A stretch of DNA of 64,000 nt from Myroides marinus. GTDB lineage: Bacteria; Bacteroidota; Bacteroidia; Flavobacteriales; Flavobacteriaceae. Below, piece after piece: positions 45,901 to 54,848 of this stretch; position 1 is the stretch's first letter, and each line of letters starts with the position of its first letter. The notes beneath the pieces were generated by a model that was given only the letters and a program-made list of their open reading frames with translations, was not told the DNA's origin and ran no database searches. The position numbers and the translations under genes are program-made. The stretch covers positions 61,115 through 125,114 of the forward strand of contig NZ_FNYS01000011.1 of assembly GCF_900109075.1 (NCBI RefSeq), given 5' to 3'.

Positions 45901-47076
45901 TTAGGCGTGTTTAATCATTCGATTTTGTGTGTACATATTCATAATAGCGTATAAGTCCACTTCAGTCACTTCTTTCTTTGTATCAGCTACTCCTAAGAAA
46001 TAATCGTATAGAGTGTCTAATTCGTTTTTAGTGACATCATACCCAATATTTTTAAAGCGATAAGCTAAAGCAGATCTACCACTACGCGCCGTAAGTATGA
46101 TAGACGAAGCATCTACACCTACATCTTTAGGATCGATGATTTCATAAGTATCTCTTCGCTTTATTACACCATCCTGATGAATACCTGAACTATGAGCGAA
46201 AGCATTAGATCCTACAATAGCTTTATTAGGCTGTACTATCATTCCCATAGTAGCAGAAGTCAATTGACTCAAGTGATTTAACATCGTAGTATTAATATCT
46301 GTGTGAAAACCTAAATCCTCATGCTGTTTTAAGATCATTACTACCTCTTCTAAGGCAGTATTACCTGCTCGTTCACCTATCCCATTTATAGTGCATTCTA
46401 TCTGTCTTGCCCCATTGATGATACCAGCTATCGAATTAGCAGTAGCCATACCTAAATCATTATGACAGTGACATGATAAGACGATGTTATCTATCCCTTT
46501 GACGTGTTCTTTTAGGTACTTAATCTTATTTCCATAGTCAGTAGGTAAGCAGTATCCTGTCGTATCTGGAATATTGATTACTGTTGCACCTGCTTGTATA
46601 ACTGCTTCACATACTTTAGCTAAGTACGCATTATCTGTTCTACCTGCATCTTCAGCATAGAACTCTACATCCTGTACATACTTCTTAGCGTAAGCCACAG
46701 CCTCTGCAGCTCTATCTATAATAGCCTCTTGTGTAGAGTTAAACTTGTATTTTATATGTGAATCTGAGGTACCGATACCCGTGTGTATTCTTGGTTTTTG
46801 TGCATACTCTAGTGCTTTGGCAGCAGAGTCTATATCTTTTGTATTTGCACGAGTAAGTGCACATATCTTGGCGTTTTTCACTATTTTGCTAATGGCTTGT
46901 ACTGCTTCAAAGTCACCAGGACTAGAAATAGGAAAACCTGCCTCTATGACATCTACACCGAGTTCATCGAGCTGTTGAGCAATAGCTAGTTTCTGTTGTT
47001 TATCTAACTTACAACCAGGTACTTGTTCTCCGTCTCTCAATGTGGTGTCGAAAATCTCTATCTTTTCAGTTTTCAT
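45901..47076 (-). CDS. leuA: 2-isopropylmalate synthase, short form
   Basis: 391 residues; condenses acetyl-CoA with 2-oxoisovalerate. [15 protein letters not shown] and the metal-binding HCHNDLGMA are present, as is the TIM-barrel/subdomain region HSSGIHQDG. The protein stops at about residue 390. The C-terminal leucine-binding regulatory domain of the roughly 520-residue enzymes is therefore missing. First gene of leuACDB. I see no T-box or leader peptide in the 145-base gap before it. Confidence 0.95.
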   Translation of the reverse strand: MKTEKIEIFDTTLRDGEQVPGCKLDKQQKLAIAQQLDELGVDVIEAGFPISSPGDFEAVQAISKIVKNAKICALTRANTKDIDSAAKALEYAQKPRIHTGIGTSDSHIKYKFNSTQEAIIDRAAEAVAYAKKYVQDVEFYAEDAGRTDNAYLAKVCEAVIQAGATVINIPDTTGYCLPTDYGNKIKYLKEHVKGIDNIVLSCHCHNDLGMATANSIAGIINGARQIECTINGIGERAGNTALEEVVMILKQHEDLGFHTDINTTMLNHLSQLTSATMGMIVQPNKAIVGSNAFAHSSGIHQDGVIKRRDTYEIIDPKDVGVDASSIILTARSGRSALAYRFKNIGYDVTKNELDTLYDYFLGVADTKKEVTEVDLYAIMNMYTQNRMIKHA

Positions 47077-47221
47077 ATTTTAGCTTTTTAAATAACTTTG
47101 GACAAAAGTGTATAAAAGCTTTTTGTTAACTTTAAGAAAATACTCAAAACTACAATGTTTAAAAGTGTTTTTTGTTGTGTAAGTTGTTGTTTTTAAAATT
47201 GTTATAATATTTTTTGTTACA

Positions 47222-48715
47222 ATGTCAAATTGGGGTAAAGACTGGTTATTTATATTGATAAAATCTTTGACAAGATCAGAGAAACGTCAATTCACATTAT
47301 ATGTAAATAGACTGCAGAACAATGCAGATGCTAAATTCATCTCTCTATTCAACGCTATGGATAAGATGGAAGAGTATGACGAACAAGCTATTCTGAAACA
47401 AAAAATAACGAGCAAACAACAGCTATCTAACCTTAAAGCTAATTTATACAAGGCTATTCTGGCAAGTCTTCGCATGAATCCAAGTAAGAAAAATGTGAGA
47501 ATACAGATACGTGAGCAACTTGACTTCGCGACTATTCTGTACCAAAAAGGCTTGCATAAACAAGGATTAAAGATATTAGATAAGGCTAAACAAATAGCTT
47601 TAGACGTAGAAGAGAAAAGCTTAGCTTTAGAAATTATAGAACTAGAGAAGGTCATAGAGTCTCAGTATATCACACGAAGTATTACAGGACGTGCTGATGA
47701 ACTGATCGCTCAGTCTAACGATTTAATAGTACAGAATTACTATGCCACTAAGCTATCTAATCTATCTCTTCAGTTTTATAATGAGATGCTTACCTCAGGA
47801 TATGCTAAAAGCGAGGAAGAGAAGCAAGAGATGATTAATCAGTTTAGTGATCAACTGTTAGATATCAATATAGATTTACTGAATTTTAGAGAGAAGTTAT
47901 GGTATTTTAAAGCACATGTATGGCTGTGTTTTTTAATACAGGATTATCGCAATGCTTATAAGTATGCTAAGTTTTGGGTAGAGTTATTCTATCAACATCC
48001 TAAGATGATACAGAGTCATCCTATATGGTATCTGAAGGGAAATTCTTACCTATTTAAAATATTGTTGTTGTTTAAATCTGTGGATAAATATATCTATTGG
48101 AATAATAGATTAGAGGACCAATTGAACAACGAGAACTTTCCTCAATCGTCAAATATAGATTCTCAGCGATTCTTATTGCAGTTTAGCAATAAGTTAAATA
48201 TTGAGTTTATACAGCAAACTTATAATGGAAGTTTACTCTTCGTGAAACAACTACAGAGGGGAATTAATGAATATAGGAATATGATAGATGAGCATCACTT
48301 TCACATCCTTTATTTTAAGGTTGCTTCCTTGTATTTTGGGTATAAGAAATACGATGAATCGTTAGCTTATACAGAGCGAATTTTATGTAAATCTGACTAT
48401 TCTGTACAAGAGGATTTGTTATTTCATACCCGTATTTTGTCTTTAATGGCTCAGTATGAGTCTGGCATAGATCAGAATTATGAAGACTTCGTTAAGGCGA
48501 ATAGAACCTTAATGAAAAAGATGAAAAATAAGACAGAAATACACGATACTTTTATGACTCTTTTTGAAGGATTATTAGGTGCTTCTGATAAAGAACAAAA
48601 AGCTGTATTAGAGCGATTTGTAAACCGAACAGAGGAGTTGTATACTAATAAATTTTATGTGCGAAGTATCCTTTATATCGATGTGTTAAACTGGGCAAAA
48701 AGGAAGTTGAAATAA
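47222..48715 (+). CDS. Hypothetical helical (TPR-like) protein
   Basis: 497 residues with no signal peptide or membrane helix. Most of it looks alpha-helical, with repeat-like segments such as FATILYQKGLHKQGLKILDK and VASLYFGYKKYDESLAYTER that resemble TPR pairs. The N-terminus, KSLTRSEKRQFTLYVNRLQN, is unusual and well defined. I recognise no named family. It is divergent from leuA, sharing a 145-base intergenic region. Confidence 0.75.
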   Translation: MSNWGKDWLFILIKSLTRSEKRQFTLYVNRLQNNADAKFISLFNAMDKMEEYDEQAILKQKITSKQQLSNLKANLYKAILASLRMNPSKKNVRIQIREQLDFATILYQKGLHKQGLKILDKAKQIALDVEEKSLALEIIELEKVIESQYITRSITGRADELIAQSNDLIVQNYYATKLSNLSLQFYNEMLTSGYAKSEEEKQEMINQFSDQLLDINIDLLNFREKLWYFKAHVWLCFLIQDYRNAYKYAKFWVELFYQHPKMIQSHPIWYLKGNSYLFKILLLFKSVDKYIYWNNRLEDQLNNENFPQSSNIDSQRFLLQFSNKLNIEFIQQTYNGSLLFVKQLQRGINEYRNMIDEHHFHILYFKVASLYFGYKKYDESLAYTERILCKSDYSVQEDLLFHTRILSLMAQYESGIDQNYEDFVKANRTLMKKMKNKTEIHDTFMTLFEGLLGASDKEQKAVLERFVNRTEELYTNKFYVRSILYIDVLNWAKRKLK

Positions 48716-48720
48716 TTGCG

Positions 48721-48777
48721 TTTTAGCAGTCATCATTAGGAGTAATACTATATCTAGCGAGGCTGCTACTGCTAAAA
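48721..48777. other. Long-loop inverted repeat after the TPR-like gene
   Basis: TTTTAGCAGT (48721-48730) and ACTGCTAAAA (48768-48777) are perfectly complementary around a 37-base loop. An A-run rather than a T-run follows, so it is not a standard plus-strand terminator. Confidence 0.5.
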
Positions 48778-48782
48778 AAAGG

Positions 48783-48812
48783 TTGGTAGTTTAAAAAGAA
48801 TTACTATCTTCG
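48783..48812 (+). promoter_or_regulatory. Promoter of the cobalamin riboswitch transcript
   Basis: TTGG (48783-48786), an 18-base spacer and TATCTTCG (48805-48812) are one or two bases from consensus and correctly placed upstream of the riboswitch. Confidence 0.55.
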
Positions 48813-48849
48813 CCACTGTATTAGTAGAATAATACAGTATCAATTCCAT

Positions 48850-49020
48850 AGAAATAGGTTATACTTAGTTGTATATGAAAAGGGAATCGTGTGAGAATCA
48901 CGAACTGTCGCGCAACTGTAAGTAACAAGCTAGTTTTTATCCTAGAGATCCACTGTTATCATCTGTATAATGGGAAGGACGATAAAAAACTGTTACAAGT
49001 CAGGAGACCTGCCTAATTCT
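48850..49020 (+). ncRNA. Cobalamin (B12) riboswitch
   Basis: The conserved core is unmistakable: AAAAGGGAATCGTGTGAGAA, then CTGTCGCGCAACTGTAAGTA, CCACTG, GGGAAGGACGATAA and the B12 box AAGTCAGGAGACCTGCC (48997-49013). AGAAATAGG (48850-48858) pairs with CCTAATTCT (49012-49020) as P1, with one mismatch. The class binds adenosyl- or other cobalamins and normally turns expression off. The next intact gene on this strand is the thioesterase at 49231. Confidence 0.95.
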
Positions 49021-49230
49021 GTTTATAGACTATGCTTTCGCGGTTTAGAGCTTTATGTCAAGTTGGAATGTGCTATCTATAGTATTCACGAGATTATAGA
49101 TGATATACTCGGGGATAGGCACATTGTATCTTTTCATTTAATTCCAAAACATTTTAGCGGTTAGCATTGAGATAATAACTTATCTAGTCTGTGTTATGGG
49201 CATTATACTGTAGCATTAACAGATAGGACA
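49021..49230 (+). other. Spacer between the cobalamin riboswitch and the thioesterase gene
   Basis: 210 bases with no convincing gene or terminator; a small hairpin, AGATAA-TAAC-TTATCT, lies at 49170-49185. The spacer is longer than usual for a translation-controlling B12 riboswitch. It could hold an unusual expression platform or the scar of a lost gene. Confidence 0.5.
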
Positions 49231-49629
49231 ATGTTATTAGAAGTATCAATAGAAGAGCGCAAACAGAAGGCAGTGACTAGTGTATTTAAGGTAGTATTCC
49301 CAGATACCACTAATCACCATAACACGATGTTTGGTGGTCGAGTGATAATGATGATGACAGAGACTGCATTTATGACTGCTACGCGTTTCTGTAGAAAGAA
49401 TTTCGTGATCGTGAGCAGTGATAAGATAGACTTTAAGAAGCCAATACCAGCAGGCTCATTAGTAGAGATGGTAGGCGAGGTAGAGTCTATAGGCAATACG
49501 AGTATCCGCATCCGTGTGAATGTGTATAGAGAGAAGATGAGGGAAGATGAGCGCATTCAGGTAGTGACAGGAGTATTCACACTCGTAGCATTAAATGATA
49601 ATTTCAAACCTATAGCTATATTAGACTAG
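49231..49629 (+). CDS. Acyl-CoA thioesterase, hotdog fold (YciA/ACOT type)
   Basis: 132 residues. The pattern FPDTTNHHNTMFGGRVIMMM with TETAF is the hotdog acyl-CoA hydrolase signature; the conserved acidic residue is the Glu of TETA. KIDFKKPIPAGSLVEMVGEV is the matching second strand motif. It hydrolyses acyl-CoA to free acid and CoA; chain-length preference is unknown. Being the first gene after a cobalamin riboswitch, it may be expressed when B12 is low. A strong terminator follows. Confidence 0.9.
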   Translation: MLLEVSIEERKQKAVTSVFKVVFPDTTNHHNTMFGGRVIMMMTETAFMTATRFCRKNFVIVSSDKIDFKKPIPAGSLVEMVGEVESIGNTSIRIRVNVYREKMREDERIQVVTGVFTLVALNDNFKPIAILD

Positions 49630-49681
49630 GTTTTATACAAGTAAATTTTGTAAGCATCTTACATTTTTTAGTTTTTGGTAG

Positions 49682-49717
49682 GGGGATAGACAGGTTAGTG
49701 TCTATCCCCATTTTTTT
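49682..49717 (+). terminator. Terminator of the thioesterase gene
   Basis: An 11-bp perfect stem, GGGGATAGACA with its complement, 6-base loop, then seven Ts. Confidence 0.95.
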
Positions 49718-49875
49718 GAACTTATTTGGACTCTGATTATTACATTATACCTCATAAACGAGAATGAGATGTAACATAGAATTAACGGATATTACTAGGT
49801 TAATACTGTATCTAGGTTTAATAATATATTAACGCTTACGCCATATATCGTCTGTGGTTTGACTAGATTAGTTAG

Positions 49876-49883
49876 TAATTTCG
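49876..49883 (+). promoter_or_regulatory. Probable -7 box of the first secreted paralogue
   Basis: TAATTTCG differs from TAnnTTTG at one base and lies 32 bases before the start codon. Confidence 0.45.
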
Positions 49884-49915
49884 GCGACACTTATTAGAAT
49901 ATTTAAACACCACTT

Positions 49916-50737
49916 ATGAATAGATTATTAAAAGTACTATTAGTCTTTACCTTATTGACTAGTACCATAACTATGTATGCTCAAAAGAGCAGTAAAACAA
50001 AACAAAAAGCAGATGGACGTGATATTTATGTCGGATCTGACATCATTAAAGATTTATTGAAGCAAGAGAAAGATACCCTGTTTACGAGATATTATTTAGG
50101 TGGATTTATGGTTGATTCTACAGCCTTATGGAGAGAGAAAGTGATTTATACAGGTAAGCAAATTGCTGAGGATGAGTATCAGTTATTGACTACTAGTATG
50201 CTAAAGAATAAGGAGACAGGAGAATTAAGTCTCTATATCAAAGGTGAGAAACGATTTGAGAAGAAAAAAACTAAAGCTACGCATATCATTCATCAGAAAT
50301 ATCTACTAGATGGTCTAGTAGAAGAGGTAGTGCATAAAGGAGATACGTATGTCGTTAAATGCGTAAATGCTGAAGGGAGTACTTTAAATAATAAAGGATG
50401 TTTACGCTACTCATATACGCCATTCCCAGAGATCAAAACACATAAGTTTAGAGCCAGTATGCAAGATGCAATTTACAATGTAGCGACTAAGAGTAGAGGT
50501 GCATTACCTAACTATATCATCTTAAGTATTGAAGCTGACGCTAAATCTAAGAGATGGAATTTAGCATTAGACTTTCCAGATCAGTATAATTTAGGATCAG
50601 ATATGTATACTAGCTTAGTGGCTGCGATAGTGCATGTACTAAATAACGAAAAGTTAGAAGAGTATCACTATGATCAGGATATCAATGGTAACTATTATAA
50701 TCGTACGATGTATGTTCCTATTCGATTTAAGAAATAA
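49916..50737 (+). CDS. Secreted protein of unknown function (tandem paralogue 1)
   Basis: 273 residues with a signal peptide ending near TMYAQ (about residue 22). The mature part has no motif I know. Shared with the next gene are KDTLFTRYY, VDS, GCLRYSYTPFP, LPNYIILSIEAD, and YHYDQDINGNYYN near the C-terminus. Probably periplasmic or surface-exposed. The two genes are clearly an old tandem duplication, since identity is modest. Confidence 0.78.
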   Translation: MNRLLKVLLVFTLLTSTITMYAQKSSKTKQKADGRDIYVGSDIIKDLLKQEKDTLFTRYYLGGFMVDSTALWREKVIYTGKQIAEDEYQLLTTSMLKNKETGELSLYIKGEKRFEKKKTKATHIIHQKYLLDGLVEEVVHKGDTYVVKCVNAEGSTLNNKGCLRYSYTPFPEIKTHKFRASMQDAIYNVATKSRGALPNYIILSIEADAKSKRWNLALDFPDQYNLGSDMYTSLVAAIVHVLNNEKLEEYHYDQDINGNYYNRTMYVPIRFKK

Positions 50738-50809
50738 TATCTCCTTAATACTTTGTTTTTAGTAGGTTTTGTGACAGATAGTGTCTTGTTTTTTAGATGT
50801 CTAAAGTGC

Positions 50810-50817
50810 TATTTTTG
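50810..50817 (+). promoter_or_regulatory. -7 box of the second secreted paralogue
   Basis: TATTTTTG matches TAnnTTTG 34 bases before the start codon, so the second copy has its own promoter. Confidence 0.6.
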
Positions 50818-50851
50818 AAAACACATACAATATTATTTAAAACACAACTAA

Positions 50852-51688
50852 ATGAATCAATTATTAAAGGCAGCACTTGTGATTGCTGTAATCTTAGCTT
50901 CTACTATAGGATATGGACAATATAGTCAAGGTGGTTTCGCTTCTCAGGCAATAAAAATTAATAATGAGCTGTATAGCGGAGCAGATATTGTCAAGGAGTT
51001 AAGTAAACAAAGAAAGGATACCGTCTTCACTCGTTACTTTAATTTAAGTTTTCCAGTTGATTCAGTTTATAGATGGACACAAGTAGTGAAATATGCAGGT
51101 AAAAGCCTTGATAATGACCAATATCTATTGAGAACTAAAGTTTATAAGATAGATAATGAGACAGGTAAACTGTATAAATGGACGGAGAGCAGTAGAACCC
51201 TATTAGACAAGAAAGGAAAGAAAGAGAAATACGTGTCTAGGATTTTGCTTAAAGATGGGTCGGTACAGGAATATAAGAATGATAAAGGGAAAAAATCTAT
51301 GGTCTGTATTGATAATAAGGGTAATAAGATAAACGATAAAGGATGCCTGTTATATACACATTCTAAGTTTCCTCTTCATAAAATGGAAACGATAAGTGAT
51401 TTAATAAAACAACAACTTACTAATGTTGTATATTCATATAGTGGAAGATTGCCATCCTATCTACTGGTCAATCTAGAGGCAGATTATGCAACTAAGAAGT
51501 GGTATGTGTCATTTGAATTTTCTAAAGGGTACGCTGTTAATCAGAATATTTACTTAGATCTAGTGACTAGTGTACTTAGTGCTTTAGGCAGTGTTAAGTT
51601 AGAGGATTATCACTTTAATAAGGATATAAAAGGTAATTACTATAATCATATGTTTGGACTTCCTATTACATTTGTAAATTCTAAATAG
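50852..51688 (+). CDS. Secreted protein of unknown function (tandem paralogue 2)
   Basis: 278 residues with a signal peptide ending near TIGYGQ (about residue 23). It aligns end to end with the preceding protein: KDTVFTRYF, VDSVYRW, KGCLLYTHSKFP, LPSYLLVNLEADYATKKW and YHFNKDIKGNYYN. Conservation is strongest at the C-terminus, suggesting that this is the functional core. Function unknown. Confidence 0.78.
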   Translation: MNQLLKAALVIAVILASTIGYGQYSQGGFASQAIKINNELYSGADIVKELSKQRKDTVFTRYFNLSFPVDSVYRWTQVVKYAGKSLDNDQYLLRTKVYKIDNETGKLYKWTESSRTLLDKKGKKEKYVSRILLKDGSVQEYKNDKGKKSMVCIDNKGNKINDKGCLLYTHSKFPLHKMETISDLIKQQLTNVVYSYSGRLPSYLLVNLEADYATKKWYVSFEFSKGYAVNQNIYLDLVTSVLSALGSVKLEDYHFNKDIKGNYYNHMFGLPITFVNSK

Positions 51689-51798
51689 AAAGGACAAGGG
51701 GAAATATTCAAGAGATTATATCAAAGAAATACATTATATATCAGCTATATCTTATAGAAATAAACTTTCACAGAATAGCTAACAGAATACTATTAATT

Positions 51799-51828
51799 AA
51801 AAAGGTGCATTACGCACCTTTTTTTTAT
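51799..51828 (+). terminator. Terminator after the secreted paralogues
   Basis: A 10-bp stem, AAAAAGGTGC with GCACCTTTTT, 5-base loop, T-run. Confidence 0.9.
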
Positions 51829-51851
51829 GTGTAATGGTTGAGGTGCTACTA

Positions 51852-51947
51852 TACTTATACTATAATGCTAGTATGGTGTTAGTAACATTTTGCGGTATTT
51901 TGGTACTTGCACTATACTTACACTATACTAGCATTGTACTAACACTA
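51852..51947. repeat. Cluster of abutting 11-bp repeats in both orientations
   Basis: Four 11-mers abut exactly at 51904-51947: TACTTGCACTA, TACTTACACTA, TACTAGCATTG and TACTAACACTA. Before them, 51852-51884 holds TACTTATACTA and two units in the opposite sense, TAATGCTAGTA and TGGTGTTAGTA, again abutting. A 19-bp spacer with TTTTGCGGTATTTT separates the groups and partly pairs with AAAATGCCATGAAAA (51954-51968). A stray unit, TAGTGAATGTA, lies at 52027-52037. The rest of 51689-52173 has no gene. Confidence 0.7.
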
Positions 51948-52047
51948 GGTGTAAAATGCCATGAAAATGGCTCTATAGCAGAATGATGTTTTGGGTTCAG
52001 TACGCGAATATTTGGGCAAAAAAGTATAGTGAATGTATAAAACCAAA

Positions 52048-52079
52048 AACTCCACTGTAACAATAGATACAGTGGAGTT
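52048..52079 (-). terminator. Hairpin, possible second terminator on the minus strand
   Basis: An 11-bp perfect stem, AACTCCACTGT with its complement, 10-base loop, followed on the minus strand by TTTGGTTTT. It is downstream of the main ferredoxin terminator. Confidence 0.5.
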
Positions 52080-52135
52080 CTGATTCAACATTTAGCTAGG
52101 TGTTATCAAATCTAAATGTAACGATGAGGTATAAT

Positions 52136-52164
52136 AAAAAAAGCTACTCCTAGTGAGTAGCTTT
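52136..52164 (-). terminator. Terminator of the ferredoxin gene
   Basis: A 10-bp stem, AAAGCTACTC with its complement, 5-base loop and a T-run on the minus strand. Confidence 0.88.
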
Positions 52165-52173
52165 GTATGCTTT

Positions 52174-52527
<354 letters not shown>

Positions 52528-52549
52528 TTATATTTTGTTTTATATGTAT

Positions 52550-52569
52550 TAACTTTGTATGCAAATTTA
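52550..52569. promoter_or_regulatory. Overlapping divergent promoters
   Basis: TAACTTTG on the plus strand (52550-52557) serves the acyl-CoA reductase. TAAATTTG on the minus strand (52569-52562), with CAAA at 52586-52589 as a possible -33 element, serves the ferredoxin. The -7 boxes are only four bases apart, so each polymerase would cover the other start site. Confidence 0.6.
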
Positions 52570-52598
52570 CACCCAAAACAATTCACAAACAAGTCAAT

Positions 52599-53657
52599 AT
52601 GAATTTAGATGTTAAAAAAAATGCATTTGTTAAGTTAGGCCATTTTTTGAGTCAATTTACTGCAAATGAATTTGTAAAAAACAATGATGTATGTCATAAT
52701 GATGAATTTTTCTCAACATTTTCAGAACTAATTCACAGTTCAGTAAACTATAATGGATGGTTCACATTAGAGCAAGTAGTGATCTCTATCAACTCTTGGG
52801 CAAGTGCATTGACACAAGAAAATTTAGATAAGTGGACTTCAAAATACGATTTTTCAACAGAACCTAATAAACGCGTAGGACTTATCTTAGCGGGAAATAT
52901 TCCTTTAGTTGGTTTTCACGATTTCTTGAGTGTATTGATTTCGGGTAATATAGCTGTGGTTAAGATGTCTTCTAATGATCAGAAGTTATTGCCATTTTTA
53001 GCTAAGTATTTAGTAGCTGTAGAACCTGGTTTTGCTAATCGTTTCGAATTTATTGAAGGAAAGATGGAGGCATTCGATGCTGTGATAGCGACAGGTAGTA
53101 ATAATACTGCACGTTACTTTGATTACTACTTTAATAGTGTGCCTAATATCATACGTAAGAACAGAAACTCTGTAGCTATATTAGATGGTACAGAGACTCA
53201 TGAAGATTTCGTAGCTTTAGGTAAAGATGTATTTACTTATTATGGGTTAGGATGTCGTAATGTGTCTAAAATATTCGTACCAGATGGGTATGTGTTTGAC
53301 AACTTTTACCAAGGCATGTTTGAGTATAAAGATGTGATAGAGTATGAGAAATATTCTAATAACTACGATTATAACAAGGCTGTGTTCCTGATGAGTGAGT
53401 TTAAGATTTTAGACAATGGATTCTTAACTGTGAAAGAGGACAAAGGGTATGCATCACCTATATCATCTGTATTCTATGAGTATTATACAGATATTAATGA
53501 GGTGAAAGCACGCTTAACTGAGGATGTGGATAAGATACAGTGTATCGTGTCTAATAACTTAATCGAAGGAAGTATCGCTTTTGGTCAGACTCAGGAGCCT
53601 CAGTTATGGGACTATGCTGATAATGTAGATACATTAGAATTCTTATTAAAATTATAG
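52599..53657 (+). CDS. Acyl-CoA reductase (LuxC-like)
   Basis: 352 residues of the LuxC/aldehyde dehydrogenase superfamily. GLILAGNIPLVGFHDFLSV is the nucleotide-binding segment. YYGLGCRNVSKIFVP carries the candidate catalytic cysteine. IRKNRNSVAILDG is conserved in Bacteroidota homologues. LuxC enzymes reduce acyl-CoA or acyl esters to aldehydes; the true substrate in Flavobacteriaceae is not known. No other lux genes are present. serC begins 103 bases downstream. Confidence 0.88.
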   Translation: MNLDVKKNAFVKLGHFLSQFTANEFVKNNDVCHNDEFFSTFSELIHSSVNYNGWFTLEQVVISINSWASALTQENLDKWTSKYDFSTEPNKRVGLILAGNIPLVGFHDFLSVLISGNIAVVKMSSNDQKLLPFLAKYLVAVEPGFANRFEFIEGKMEAFDAVIATGSNNTARYFDYYFNSVPNIIRKNRNSVAILDGTETHEDFVALGKDVFTYYGLGCRNVSKIFVPDGYVFDNFYQGMFEYKDVIEYEKYSNNYDYNKAVFLMSEFKILDNGFLTVKEDKGYASPISSVFYEYYTDINEVKARLTEDVDKIQCIVSNNLIEGSIAFGQTQEPQLWDYADNVDTLEFLLKL

Positions 53658-53760
53658 AATCAATCACTTATCTATCAGTCTAAATATGTAGAGGTATTAG
53701 TGACCTCTGATTAATTAGTGATCATAAGTAAAGAATATAAGCACCAAACAACGTATAACT

Positions 53761-54828
53761 ATGAGTAAAGTGCATAATTTCTGTGCAGGGCCTTGCTTAC
53801 TACCTGATGAGGTATATAGAGGCGCAGCCGAAGCAGTAATTGACTTTAATGGAAGTGGACTGTCTGTACTGTCTATCTCACATCGCAGTAAAGAGTTTAT
53901 AGCTGTGTTAGAAGAAGCACAGCATTTAGCACTGTCTTTATTAGGTCTTGAAGGTAAGGGATATTCAGCCCTTTTCTTACAAGGTGGGGCGAGTATGGAG
54001 TTTCTGCGTGTGCCTTATAATCTGATGAAAACGAAAGCGGGCTATATCGATACGGGTAACTGGTCTTCTAAGGCTATAGCGCAGGCTCAGGCATTCGGAG
54101 AAGTTAACGTATTAGCTTCTTCTAAGGATAGAAAGTATGCGTATATCCCTGAAGGTATTGTTATACCTAGAGGGTTAGATTATGTGCATTATACTTCTAA
54201 TAATACGATATATGGAACGCAGTATAGAGATGTACCTCAGGTTGATTGTCCTTTAGTATGTGATATGAGCTCGGATATTTATTCGAGAGTATATGACTGT
54301 GATAAGATAGATCTAATCTATGCTGGTGCTCAGAAGAACATTGGACCTTCGGGGCTAAGTGTAGTATTAGTAAGAGATAGTATATTAGGAAAATCTGGGC
54401 GTGTGTTACCTCAAATGATGGATTACGCAGAGCATATTGATAAAGGAAGTCTGTATCATACAGCTAATGTCTTTGCTATTTATACGAGTTTACTAAACTT
54501 AAGATGGTTAGATAGGTTAGGTGGTGTAGAGGCTATCGAAAAGATAAATAATCAGAAAGCGGCGACATTATACCGAGCTATAGATGACTTAGACTATGTG
54601 GTAGGATTAGCAGATGTGGACTATCGATCTAAAATGAATGTTACTTTTGATTTTAAAGAGGAACAAATGAAAGGAATATTTGATACCATGTGTGCTGAGG
54701 CGAATATCGCTAATGTAAAAGGGCATCGAGTAGCAGGTGGATATAGAGCTTCTCTATATAACGCCTTGACACAAGAAAGTGTGGATGCTCTAGTAAGAGT
54801 GTTACACGAGATGAAATCAAAGATTTAA
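53761..54828 (+). CDS. serC: Phosphoserine aminotransferase
   Basis: 355 residues, fold-type I PLP enzyme. Cofactor lysine is Lys192 in YAGAQKNIGPSGL. HNFCAGPCLLPDEVY at the N-terminus and ISHRSKEF carry the family pattern. It converts 3-phosphohydroxypyruvate to phosphoserine, and also acts in pyridoxal phosphate synthesis in some bacteria. All key residues look intact. The next gene, 20 bases downstream, is in the place normally held by serA. Confidence 0.95.
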   Translation: MSKVHNFCAGPCLLPDEVYRGAAEAVIDFNGSGLSVLSISHRSKEFIAVLEEAQHLALSLLGLEGKGYSALFLQGGASMEFLRVPYNLMKTKAGYIDTGNWSSKAIAQAQAFGEVNVLASSKDRKYAYIPEGIVIPRGLDYVHYTSNNTIYGTQYRDVPQVDCPLVCDMSSDIYSRVYDCDKIDLIYAGAQKNIGPSGLSVVLVRDSILGKSGRVLPQMMDYAEHIDKGSLYHTANVFAIYTSLLNLRWLDRLGGVEAIEKINNQKAATLYRAIDDLDYVVGLADVDYRSKMNVTFDFKEEQMKGIFDTMCAEANIANVKGHRVAGGYRASLYNALTQESVDALVRVLHEMKSKI

Positions 54829-54848
54829 TAAAGAACCAAATACGGAAG

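Noticed and set aside
48970..49164. Open frame of 64 codons on the plus strand
   Set aside because: It begins inside the cobalamin riboswitch and its first residues come from the B12 box; spurious frames of this kind are usual in such RNAs.
52599..53657. Bioluminescence operon suggested by a LuxC-like gene
   Set aside because: No luxA, luxB, luxD or luxE is present; the homologue is common in non-luminous Flavobacteriaceae.
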